From Aurifilum marmelostoma (Eukaryota > Ascomycota > Sordariomycetes > Diaporthales > Cryphonectriaceae), in assembly GCA_027559495.1 (NCBI GenBank), contig JAMXSV010000018.1:744001-808000 (forward strand): 64,000 nucleotides of DNA, in the 5' to 3' direction. The translations under genes and the position numbers were made by a program. Below are positions 21,647 to 31,469 of the stretch, one piece after another. The notes below the pieces were generated by a model. The model saw nothing but the letters and a program-made list of their open reading frames with translations, did not search any database and was not told where the DNA came from. The first letter of the stretch is position 1, and the number at the start of each line of letters is the position of its first letter.

Positions 21647-23009
21647 GCCAACGACGTGCCGGGGGGCCGAGAACAGAGTTTGTGTCTCTGGATTGGTCTG
21701 TAGGGGTGCATGTGTGTGTGCGTGCGCGCGTGTGTGTCATCATGGTAATCATCAATCCCAAGGGGGGGCCGAGGCGGGAACAAGGAGGAGTACGGTGAGA
21801 GAAAGGAAGGGAAGTGCGAGGGTGGCTTCTGCGATGCTACTATGCAAGGGACCAATAACAAGGCAGGGAGAAGACGAAGAAGAAAAAAAAAAAAAAAGAC
21901 AAGGTATTCACATGACCGAATACCTGTCAGACTCGCCGGATTGCGCATCTTCGCATCTTGAGGTGGATCGCGCCGCAGCGCAGCCTGCAGCCCTATCACG
22001 AAGAAATGTGTTGGGGCTTACTCTTGCGACGTTTGGGGGCCAGAGATTCGAGTATGCATGCATGTGTCAGGTGAGGGGCCTCGGAGAGGTGCGAGGGACT
22101 TGATTGGTGCATCACGGAGGAAAGGCGGGAGCGTTCCAATGGAAACATGGAAAATCAACTTCGGAAGAAGAAAAAAAAAAAAAAAAAAAGAAAAAGCAAT
22201 GGTCAAAAAAGGATCAAAAAAGGTGTCACAAGGACTCTCTTCTTCTCATCCATCGCGGCGGCGGCCGACCTGCCCGACTTTCTGCAGGACACACAGCCTC
22301 TATGGTGGAGAATTAATGGGGAAAGGGGGGGGAAATATTATATGGAAGACTACTACGGTAGCTTAGTCGTCAGGCAGACAGAATGACTGTAATCTGAGGC
22401 ATTCAGCCACCATGCTGGGGGTCTTGGCTATGATAAGCACTGGAGCAGGACGTTGGAATAAGAAGAGGAAAAAGGCAAGAAAAAAAAATGGATAATGGTT
22501 GGCATGTGACTGAGATCGCAGCCACCTGATCATTTGATGGACAATAAGGCAACCTTTTTTCTTTTCTTCTTCTTCTTTCTTTCTTGTCCAGGTAAATACT
22601 AATTACCGAAGGGAAAAAGGAAAAAAAGAAACAAAAAAACACATTGTGGATGGAAACAAATAATCATAATCACGTTGACGTCAAGTTTCCTGAGTGCTCT
22701 CAAGACGCAGGCTGCTGCCGGTGGGTCAGGCAGCGAGATAATAATCTTGGGGGAATCATCTATTAGTTTATTACATTTGTGCACCGACCGCGACAGGCTG
22801 CTGCAGCCTGTCGGACCCCGATCGGAACATGTTGTCGCATGCATAAGACCAGAGTAAGCCGAACCAGAGTTCCTTTTCGTACGGCGCCGATGTAACATTA
22901 CGCTTCTCCTCTGTCCGTTATTCTTTTGTTCTCTTGGCTGTTCTTGTCTCCTCTCTCTTTCTCTTTCTCTTTCTCTGTCTCTCTTCTCGATCATCAGGCT
23001 CAGCCCTGT
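20908..23009. other. Intergenic, microsatellite-rich
   Basis: Holds the promoter of peptide B (ATTATTTAAG on the minus strand near 21080-21089), a (TG)n tract at 21606-21644, a GT/GC-rich stretch to 21740, A-tracts near 21880 and 22170-22190, and CT-rich DNA at 22940-22985. Open frames here are translated repeats. Confidence 0.55.
21606..21644. repeat. (TG)n microsatellite
   Basis: About 19 uninterrupted TG units, followed by further GT/GC-alternating DNA at 21710-21740. Confidence 0.95.
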
Positions 23010-25096
23010 TCAAGCTTGCTGTTCCTCCTTCTCCCCCTCCTCCTCCTCCTCCTGTTCCGATCCCGAGAGGTCCAGGCCCAGATTACTCATCTGACCGGTG
23101 ATCTCAAGCTGCATGGCCTCCACCTTCTCCTGGTCGCCCCAGTCCCTGAGCCACCCCTGGAGCTCCGTCATCAGCCTTGCCGCGCTGCTCGTCTCCCCCC
23201 TCAGGTTGCACCGGTCTATGCTCTTGCGCATGTGGTCCTCGGCCAGGCTGCGCTGGTCCTCCTTCTGGTAGATGCCGGCGAGGTAGTAGTGGCAGTTGAG
23301 CTCGGCCAGGAGGGTATAGGGGTCGTCGTCGTTGGCCGCACACGCCTCGAGGGTCATCTTGTACAGCTCCTGCAGCCTCTGGGTCGGGATCCCCCGCGCC
23401 CTCACCTTCTGGCGCTCCAGCTCTGCCATCCAGAACAGCTGCCGGACGGGCGGCCTCGGCCTCCCGCCGCTCGCCGGGTCGCTGCTGCTGGCCGCCAGGA
23501 GGGTCTCGTAGTCCTTCCACAGGGCGGCCTCGAGGTTCTCGACGGGGATGGTCTCGAAGCCGACGGCGTCGCCCAGGTCGAGCCAGGCAGGGACAGTGCG
23601 GCCCCGTGTGGACGGGTCGGGGAACGACTCAAAGGACAGCAGGATGCGCTTGTAGCCGCGGATGAGGACGTCGAGGAGGTCCTCGTCGTCGGCCTGGTTG
23701 AGGTTGAGCAGGACACGGCGCAGGGGGTGGCCCTCGGGCCAGCCGAGGGAGGACGAGTCGGTGGCCAGGGCGGCGACGTAGTGCACCAGGGCCTTGATGA
23801 CCTTGTTGAGGCGCGCCTTGATGCTCTCGTTGAGCTGCTGGATGCCGGGGATGCTGAGCAGGTTGATGAAGAGGAGGAAGAGGCAGCGCGGGATGGTCAT
23901 CAGGTTGGAGTCGAGCAGCTGCTTGATCTGGTCGGGCGCCTTGCGCAGCAGGCCCAGGGCCTCGGGCAACCTGTCCTGGGCGATAAAGTTGCGCGCAGAG
24001 ATGACGAGGTCGTACACGGGCTTGTCCTGTGCGTTGTTGGTGACCACCATGTTCTCGCGCGCGGGGCTGCCCGAGTGGGCATACACATACGAGTGCAGGT
24101 CCGTGAGGATGTGCTCCGAGACGCGGAACACGGCAGGGCTGTCGATCAGGGTGGCCCTGGGCGACGGGGACCGGCCGCCCTGGTAGTAGGTCATGGCGGT
24201 GGAGGCCCTGTGCACGACGTGCGATGGCAGCCGCTTGCGCCGGAGGTGGGCCGCGACCCTGTCCAGCCCGACCCGCCGCCCCGTGGCCAGCGTCACCTCG
24301 GTCGAGTTTCGACGGACGTCGCCCTGGCTCTCGGCGTCGAAGATGAGCTCCATCAGCGACTGGACCTCTTCGGTCTTGACGCTGACGTTTTTGCTGTAGC
24401 CCCATTTTTTTAAGCGCGTCTTGACCATCCTCGGTCTGTATTATGATGATTATTATTATTATTATTATTTGTTTTTCATAATAAAAAAGAAACAATTTTT
24501 TTTTTTTTTTTAATTTTGCATGTCAGCACTAGATCCTCCTCCTGGGAGGGCGGAAGGCAGGGGGGGGAAGGGAGGGAGAAAGGGGGGGGGGGTCCCGCCA
24601 TGGAAGGATCTGGCCACAACAACTGCTCCTCGCTTACTTACGTCGCAATGAAGTTATGTTCCCGCTCCATTATTTCCAAGACCTCTCTTAGCGTCTTGTC
24701 CTCGTCTATGTACAGTCGCTTGATTGTCGACATGTACTTTGTCCAGTCGTATCTGCTGGGGGTCCTCCCCGTCTTGACGCTCTTTGCCGCCGTCGGCGCC
24801 TTGAGCGCCCCAGCGGCAGCCGCCAGCTTTGTTGTTGTTGGTGTCGTGGTCGTGGTCGTCGGGGAAAAGTTGTCATTGTCGTGATCAATATCGTTGTAGT
24901 CATCGTCGTCGTAGTCGCCATTGTCGTCGTCGTCGTCGTGGTGATCATGGTCACTGTTGGACAGGGTGGGGGAGAATGTTGTGGTGGCTGCTGTGGATGG
25001 TGTTGCTGAGTAAGGTGACAAGGCTGAGCGGGGATCGGCGTAGCCTGACGCCGTAGCTGCTGCAACATCTGTCGAGGAGGAGGTCGAGACGGGCAT
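23010..25096 (-). CDS. Clr5-domain protein with Asp-rich N-terminus and helical C-terminal half, two exons
   Basis: Exon 1 is 25096-24642 and exon 2 is 24435-23010, joined across a 206-bp intron (donor GTAAGT, acceptor AATACAG) to 626 aa. The intron splits the Clr5 domain, and splicing restores it: YDWTKYMSTIKRLYIDEDKT, LREVLEIMEREHNFIA, TPRMVKTRLKKWGYSKNV (~116-170), a close match to the ATPRMYKTRLKKWG pattern of fungal Clr5 domains. Before it lie a Ser/Thr/Ala-rich start and an Asp/Asn/His-rich stretch (~48-77). The remaining ~450 residues are helical, with TPR-like blocks such as ELNCHYYLAGIYQKEDQRSL, and end in a Glu-rich tail. Clr5 is named after a fission-yeast silencing factor, so a nuclear role is plausible but unproven. 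The start at 25096 is the only ATG near the domain in this frame; an extra upstream exon is possible. Confidence 0.78.
24442..24469. repeat. (TTA)n-like microsatellite inside the Clr5-gene intron
   Basis: GATGATTATTATTATTATTA-type repeat lying wholly within the intron 24436-24641, next to a T-rich run at about 24497. It appears AT-rich on either strand and could make intron length variable. Confidence 0.8.
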
Positions 25097-26042
25097 GATC
25101 AGTGGGTGGAGCGACGAGCCGCCGCCGCCGCCGCCGCCGCCTCCCTCCCCCTCCTCTTCCTCCGCCAGCTTCGCGGTGCCGCCCTTGGCCCTGGAAGGGA
25201 GCACCAGGAGGAGGAGCCTGGTGCTGCTGGTGGATAAATGCCATTGCGGCGCAGTAGTAATAGTAGTAATAGTAGTAGTAGTAGAAAATGAGTCAGGTGA
25301 GGGAGGGTAGAGCAAAGCAATAGTAAGTAGTAATGGTCGGGCGCGAGATGCGAGGGGGGGGCGATGCGGACCGAGAGAAAGCGAGGATGAATGCAGGTGA
25401 GCAGTGATCCTTGTTGGGGGGAGAGCGTCGCAGCAAGCAGCAGAGCAGCGGCCAGCAGCAGCAAGGCTTGTCTCCTCTCCCTCTCCCCCTCTCTCTCTCT
25501 GTGCCGTCTTCACTCTCTCCTCTTGTCCTCCCTTGACGCACGACGTGGTAGTTCTTGTTTCGGTGGCGCCGTTCTTGTCGTCGGAGAAGAAACAAGCAAA
25601 GAAAAACACGTCAGTGGTGATCACATCAAGGTTCACGTGTGTGGAGGGGGGGGGGGGATGGTGAATGATGGTATTGTGTCGCTCGACGTTCCGGAACGGA
25701 CTGCGGAGGAGTAAACGGGCCGCCTCTTCCTTTTCATTGGGCGTAAAGCAGACGCAGAAACCCTTGGGTCGGAACACCGGGGGCGATGAACAGAGTGACG
25801 TCCCTGAACGCGGTATAGTGGTGCCTCCCACCGGTCCCAACCACCACCCCTCCTCATCTGCCCTTTTGTTTATTGGATAGTCAAGCGAGTGGCACGGGCG
25901 CACCCAATCAAGACCGGCTCACCATCACCCCTACCCTCCCCCTCCTTGGCCTGCAGGAATCTGCCGTACCCGAGGCCGGCCAGGCGGGTCCTTCTTCCAT
26001 AGAATCCTGCATGTCGCCAAATTTGGACAAGAGTGTCCTCTT

Positions 26043-26085
<43 letters not shown>

Positions 26086-28304
26086 CTGTCTCTCTCTGTG
26101 TGTAGATGTCTCGGCTACAAGTCCTCATCAGCCACTGTTTGTGGTGGTGGGTGATGGGAGGGTAAATCGAGCTGGGGCTGAAGAAGAGCCTGGCTATTGA
26201 CCCCAACACCGCTGGTTCAGGGCCCTTACCTCAACAAGGGGACGGGGAAGGAAGGGAGTGGTCCAACAACACACGCAAGGGCCACGGGCGATAATCCACC
26301 GCATGAGCCAATCTCGCCGTCGCCCAGTCAATCAATCCTACGGGGGGCTTGTCCTACCTGCCTCTGATGATTACATGCTGCCACAGGATTCCTTCAGAGG
26401 AACACAAGTCCGATCGCAGCATCGATTCGAGGCTGCGCTGGGATTTTCGGAAGTGGCGCAGGTATAATTATAAAACAAGATTAAGTCCAGTCAGAGACAC
26501 ATACTGCGCATCAATAAATCACTATACGCGTGTAAGTATATAGTACGTATGTACATAATTATAGGAACATGTCAATTTCGTACGTCCATCGCAGTGGATG
26601 AAGGAGAGCCTGCTGAAAACCTTGGGCAGCCAGTCCTCTGCCGGCCCTCACGGTGGACCCTGAGTGCGGGAGTGCCCCGCAGGTCTTCCAAATTCATAGG
26701 TCCCTCCGCTCTTTACAGGGGCTCACCCACCAGAGCTCGAGGCCGATGGGGTGCAGACCACCAGACGTTTCCGTTGACCGAAAACTACACCGGCTGTCTG
26801 AGGCATCGAGTCTCGAAATTCGATGACTCACACACCTGGATCTTGACGAGATTCATCGCCATTCTCCTTGAAAACAATTGACACATGCAAAAGACAAAAA
26901 TCCAGGGTTGCCAAGCAGAAGCTTGTCAGCCCGTCGTAATCTGCCCAGTCAGCATGCAGTTCCAAGGGTTCTGGTCGTTTGGGCCTGCGGGGCGACATTC
27001 GGGGTCAACCAGAGCTACGTCAACGAGATTTCATGATCATACTTCGCATGGACCGATTACATGTTCGGGTTCGAGGATCACAGGTCGGGGATCCCTCTGG
27101 AGTGCCTGAAAGCCGTCCTCTTGAGACGATGCAACCACGGGCCCATAGCCTGATCAGGCTCTGGAGCGCACAGTTTAGGCATGGCATGTGAACGGTTGGT
27201 GCTGCTTGGCTCGACCGGCTGGAAGACGAGTAGGCTCGTGGTTACTTCTTTGTGGCCTACAATATCGTGTGGAAGCCATTTCCTTGCGTTCAGGCCTTGC
27301 GCTTGTCGAAGAATGCTCGGAGCATAGAGAAGGCCAGAACGTTGCTGAGCGCAGTGAGTACTTGTCAGAGGGTTAGGGTAAACATGACCTATTTCCCCCC
27401 AGAGTGTCACACCTCTTCTTGATCTTTCTGGCCCCAACAATCTGTCCCTGATGGCCTGTTCTAACTCATGATGAGTACCGGAGATTTTGATAATGATACT
27501 GCCAGCATAATCTGCTGCATATTGTCCATATAATTTGCTACTTCTTTTTTTCTTTCTCTTACCATAATCTACACCCACTGTTTAGGCCACATCTAATAGC
27601 GGGTCTAGCGCTGCATGAAGGTGCGGAAGAACACCCCCTCCCTGAACAAGTCTAGTGCTGTACAATGATACTGACCGGTTCTCCAGATGCTCCAGATAGA
27701 GCAATACAGCATCTTCTTTCATACTATACCTTTGGACAGATTCAATGCAAAATATTTCAAAATACCCAATCATGCCAGAACGTTTTGATCAGGGAGGAGA
27801 GGTGGCCCGTGCCCAGTCACACTCACTGCTGTAGCACAAGTGCTAAGGTCCCGGGCTAACCACTGTGCTCTCTAGCTGCTGTCAAGCACTGAAGCTCACA
27901 GCAGCTTGCCGCTGTCTCACCCACACCTGAAAGAAGCCAACACGCATCCCATTCCAGCTTGGGTCAATGGCAGCGGGGAAGTCTCTCGGTAGACAATTTA
28001 TAAAGATAAGGCAACAGTGACTTTTCAAGCTCTGGTAAGTCTCTTTAAGGAAGAAAGTCATCTCTCAATTTCCAAGGTCAGCTGGTGGTGGCCACGGCTT
28101 AGCTGACCTTCTCGAAGCTTCTTTGGCAAAAACCTCAAACCCACGACCACGACCGGCAATCGTGTCCAGAACAAGAGTCAAAAGAGACCTGCCACACAAG
28201 CTCAGAAAGTTCACCACAACGACCACAAGCAGAGGCTAACTCTCTTTCCTCCTCACTTGTCTAAGGAACCACCTATCAACTGTCCTAAAAGCAAGCAACC
28301 TGTG
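25097..28304. other. Intergenic, 3.2 kb
   Basis: 25097-25900 is purine/pyrimidine-biased and probably promoter/leader of the Clr5 gene, with GGC/GCC repeats at 25122-25140, TAG/TAA repeats at 25255-25285 and a (TG)n tract at 26045-26079. A minus-strand frame at 27078-27773 is open apart from one TAA (27582) but is not recognised. No gene is supported. Confidence 0.5.
26045..26079. repeat. (GT)n microsatellite
   Basis: About 17 GT units followed by TATGTGTCTGTCTCTCTCTG. Confidence 0.95.
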
Positions 28305-28928
28305 ATGGCCGACTACACCGGCAACAGAGGCGGGCCCGCCCAGACGCCCAACCTCCTGCTCAGACGCATCGCCGCCGTCACCCTCGGCATCTTTCTCTTC
28401 AGCACCGCCAGCCCCTTCACGCCCGTCTCATGGCTGACGCAGCCCGACTACATCACCTACCTCGACGGTCCCCGCCTGGTCGACCGCGTGCTCTCCCCTG
28501 TCCTGACCATGGGCGCCGCGATTCTGCACTGGTACATCGCCTCCGTCGCCTCGCCCTTACCCCTGACCATCACCGTGCCCAACCCCGGGGCAGACGTCCA
28601 GATCCGCAACGGACAGGCGCACATCGTGCAGAACCAGATGGTGCTGGGCCTGTGGCTGCCCAGCTACTTCTGGCCGGCCATGGCGCTCGAGGCCGCGCTG
28701 CTGTGGGCGCTGCGGTACGGCAGCTTCGTGGTCGGGCTGTGGATGGAGCGCGGCATGGTGGCTGGCGTCATATTCACCGCCTGGGTGGTGGGCTGGAATG
28801 CCATGCCTTGGTATCGGAAGGAACAGGCCTGGGCCCTCATCAAGGACTATGTGGTTCGGCTCATCCTCATGGAGATGGTGGACGCCGCCTTTGGTGGGGG
28901 CCGCAACAGACGACGTCGTCGCATGTGA
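28305..28928 (+). CDS. Small multi-spanning membrane protein, family not recognised
   Basis: 207 aa in one exon. The ATG at 28305 (GTGATGGCC) is the first in frame. Third codon positions are GC-rich, unlike the AT-richer flanks, which supports coding. Hydrophobic segments lie at about 19-37, 60-85, 112-147 (probably two) and 150-166. Between the second and third is a polar stretch, TVPNPGADVQIRNGQAHIVQ (90-109). The C-terminus is basic (GGGRNRRRRRM). There is no cleavable signal peptide pattern, so an ER, mitochondrial or other internal membrane is possible. I do not recognise the family and assign no function. Confidence 0.72.
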   Translation: MADYTGNRGGPAQTPNLLLRRIAAVTLGIFLFSTASPFTPVSWLTQPDYITYLDGPRLVDRVLSPVLTMGAAILHWYIASVASPLPLTITVPNPGADVQIRNGQAHIVQNQMVLGLWLPSYFWPAMALEAALLWALRYGSFVVGLWMERGMVAGVIFTAWVVGWNAMPWYRKEQAWALIKDYVVRLILMEMVDAAFGGGRNRRRRRM

Positions 28929-29477
28929 GGAGCTGCAACATGTGCTCTTAAGCTGAACAGATCTGGCACACGACTCCCCTCATATGTCTGGGCGATGAAG
29001 GAGTAGTTACAGCTCACCAGGTCCATACCAGGCCATGTCGTCTCCCCAAATATGTATGGTGATGGGCATGTCAGGTCCCGAGATGCTCTGCTGGAATTTG
29101 CCAGATCTTCCAGGGCATATCAAAACTCGACACACACGACCTGCATGCACCACTCTCTTCTCCAAGGCACTGTGATTTTCTAGAAGTTGAGAGGTTGACC
29201 CACGGCTAAACGACATCATCTCCTCTTCTCTTCCGGACAATGAGGCACTGTCGACTAAGCAACCTACACACATTCTCCCCTCAACCTACCCTACAGAGCG
29301 GACTCCCCCCCCCCCCCCCCCTCCAAAACAAAACAAAACAAACAACCCTTCTTCAAACCACTCATACAACTCTCAAACTTCTCCTCCTCCGCCATCTCTC
29401 ACATCATCATCAAACCCCGCCACCAACCAACCGTCCGCCCACAGACTCACCAAGTTCCCCGCGTCTGTTCGCCAGCC
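28929..29477. other. Intergenic with C-tract and CA-rich leader
   Basis: Holds a run of about 17 C at 29306-29322 and a CA/CT-rich stretch (29323-29470) that looks like the leader of the following small ORF. Confidence 0.5.
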
Positions 29478-29660
29478 ATGTGTGTCATCGGCACCTCCTT
29501 CGTGGGCCTAAAGCTCACAAAGCCCCGCGTCAACATTGTCCGGGGATACGCTCCCTACCTCACGGTCCGATACCACGACCACCCGTCCGTCCTGCCCTCC
29601 TCCATGCTGACCGGCGTGGACGTGCGCGTCTACGAGCGCGAGAACATGCGGCCCGTCTAA
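29478..29660 (+). CDS. Small 60-aa protein, unknown, strong coding bias
   Basis: Starts at CAGCCATGTG after a CA/CT-rich leader. Almost every codon ends in C or G (for example GTC, TAC, CTC, GAG, CGC), as in the certain genes of this window and unlike the flanking DNA. The product starts MCVIGTSFVGLKLTKPRVNI and ends VYERENMRPV. It has neither an evident signal peptide nor a membrane segment. Single exon, ending in TAA. No family recognised. It could also be one exon of a larger gene, but no good partner exon was seen. Confidence 0.5.
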   Translation: MCVIGTSFVGLKLTKPRVNIVRGYAPYLTVRYHDHPSVLPSSMLTGVDVRVYERENMRPV

Positions 29661-30784
29661 CCCGGGACTCGTCGACCTCATGCCGTATCTAGGATCGGCG
29701 GTCTCCTCGTCCCTGGTGCTGTGCTTTCAGCATTACCTTTGGTACGTCTAGAAAAATTCATCGTTTTCTTTTTCTTCAGTGAAGAATTGAGCTGTGCCTC
29801 GTGCCACCACCGCCCCTCACGAGGAAAAATGGATGCTGTTGAGTATCAGGCCTGACATCAAGTAGATCCTCCCACGAAACGGATCATATCCAGGAAACAT
29901 GGGTGACACGTGTTACCCTGGCGCTCAAAGTTTTCCTCTCAACATGGGGAGCATAGTTACAGCACATTGCTGGATGGACTGTTGATGGAAAGTCAGGGGT
30001 ATGCACCGTGGTAGTCGGTCGTCAGGGGCAGATTGTTCGATTGATGCGGGGCGGAGGATACTCTGGGACCGTCTATTCAGGGTGGGCTGTGTGCGGAGGA
30101 AACTTAGGTTCGAAGATGAAGGGATTAGCTCGCAAGGAAGAGTGCAGAGAGTAAATTCAAATACTGCTGTCCTTCACCCTGATCCAACGTGTAAAGGCTG
30201 CCGCCTTCTACTTGTGCCAACGCCTTCCTCGACTGACTGTTATCATGCGTGAATTCACGAGGAAGTCAATAGAGTCAACGGTCCTGGAAACAGAGAGACA
30301 ACCCAGGATGGCATCAGGATACCCGCAAGGTGATGGACGCAAAGCCAGTGTCTGCTTGAGAATGTCTCAGCACGGCGGATGGAGTAAACTCTTGTGCACG
30401 AACGACATCACGGTGGAGACTTTGGTGTGTGTGTGGCAGAATCGAGGGCTCACCGTTCTACGGAAAGATGATTTGAATGTTGGTGTCTGGTTTGCAACTG
30501 TCCCTCAGTGGTTCATGATATTCATCATACTGAATAAAACCTTTAATGAAACGTCGATAGACGGGGTATATAAGTGTGCTCTTCATGACAGACCAAAGAA
30601 AAAAGAAACGTTAAAAACAAAAAGAAAAGAGACACAAGGGGTGGGTGAATACAGGAAACTAGGTGAAAAAAAGGAAAAAAACCAAGCAGAGCTCATGTCC
30701 CCCCCAGCCTTACATGAAACATTACTCCACGCCCACCACACGTCTTCTCCTCTCCCTCCCACCATCATGATACCTACCTCCCCT
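29661..30784. other. Intergenic between convergent small genes
   Basis: 3' flanks of the 60-aa ORF and the 169-aa gene, A-rich at 30590-30690. No gene supported. Confidence 0.5.
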
Positions 30785-31469
30785 TTACTTTTGCCCCTCC
30801 TTCTTACCACCCCCAAACAGCCCGCCCACCATCCCGCCAGCGCTCTTGCCACCCTCCACAAGCGTGTTCCCGGCCTTCTTGCCGCCCTGCGCGAGGGGGT
30901 TGACCACCGAGCCCGCGGGCCCGGGGGCGTAGCTGCCCGAGTCGTCCTTGCCCTGGCGCTCGGCGCGGTTGATGCCCTCCTTGGAGGCGGCGTCGCCTAC
31001 GGGCTGGAAGAGGCCGCCCTGGCCGACCTGGCCCGAGACGAGGTTGTTGACGCCGTCTTGGAGGGTGTCGACCTGCTCGATGCCGGTCACCTTGGACTTG
31101 TCGAGGGTGTCTGTAGATTGGGGGGGGGGGTCTTGTCAGTGGGGGTGCTGGGTTGACCTGCTGACATGCGTTTTCGCGTAGGACGGAGGCATAGAGGGTA
31201 ATATCAGGTGGAAGGACACCAGAGCAAGGGAAGATGATATATATAGACTGAAAAGAGCTGTGGTGGAAGGGTCAAGAGGACTTACCCTTGGTGGCGTAGC
31301 TGGCCTTGTTGTCCTTTGTGAACCAGCGCAGATAAAAGTCCTCGATCCACGGCATCCACTTCTCGTACTGCTCGTTGTAGACCTGGGAGCCGTACTCGCC
31401 CCATGTCTGCTTCTTCTTTTCCTCCTGGGTCAGGCCCTTCTGGGCGTTCTGGGCGGCGGTGTCGGCCAT
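30785..31469 (-). CDS. Conserved-looking hydrophilic 169-aa protein, two exons
   Basis: Exon 1 is 31469-31286 and exon 2 is 31110-30785, with a 175-bp intron (donor GTAAGT, acceptor CTACAG). The joint reads ATKDTLDKSK and keeps frame. The N-terminal half is charged and aromatic (WGEYGSQVYNEQYEKWMPWI, then EDFYLRWFTKDNKASYATKD). Next comes VTGIEQVDTLQDGVNNLV, then a Gly/Lys-rich, probably disordered tail ending GLFGGGKKEGQK. There is no signal peptide or membrane segment. The layout resembles small conserved proteins of unknown function found across Pezizomycotina; I recall the pattern, not a name. The sense-strand intron carries a C11-rich polypyrimidine tract close to its acceptor. Function unknown; a hydrophilin-like or stress role would be speculation. 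Confidence 0.72.

Noticed and set aside
21202..22103. Long open frames at 21.2-22.1 kb on both strands
   Set aside because: They consist largely of translated TG/CA repeats (CVCV or THTH runs) and A-tracts.
22926..24413. 495-aa plus-strand frame opposite the Clr5 gene
   Set aside because: High GC3 of the minus-strand gene keeps the opposite frame open; the Clr5 domain proves the minus strand.
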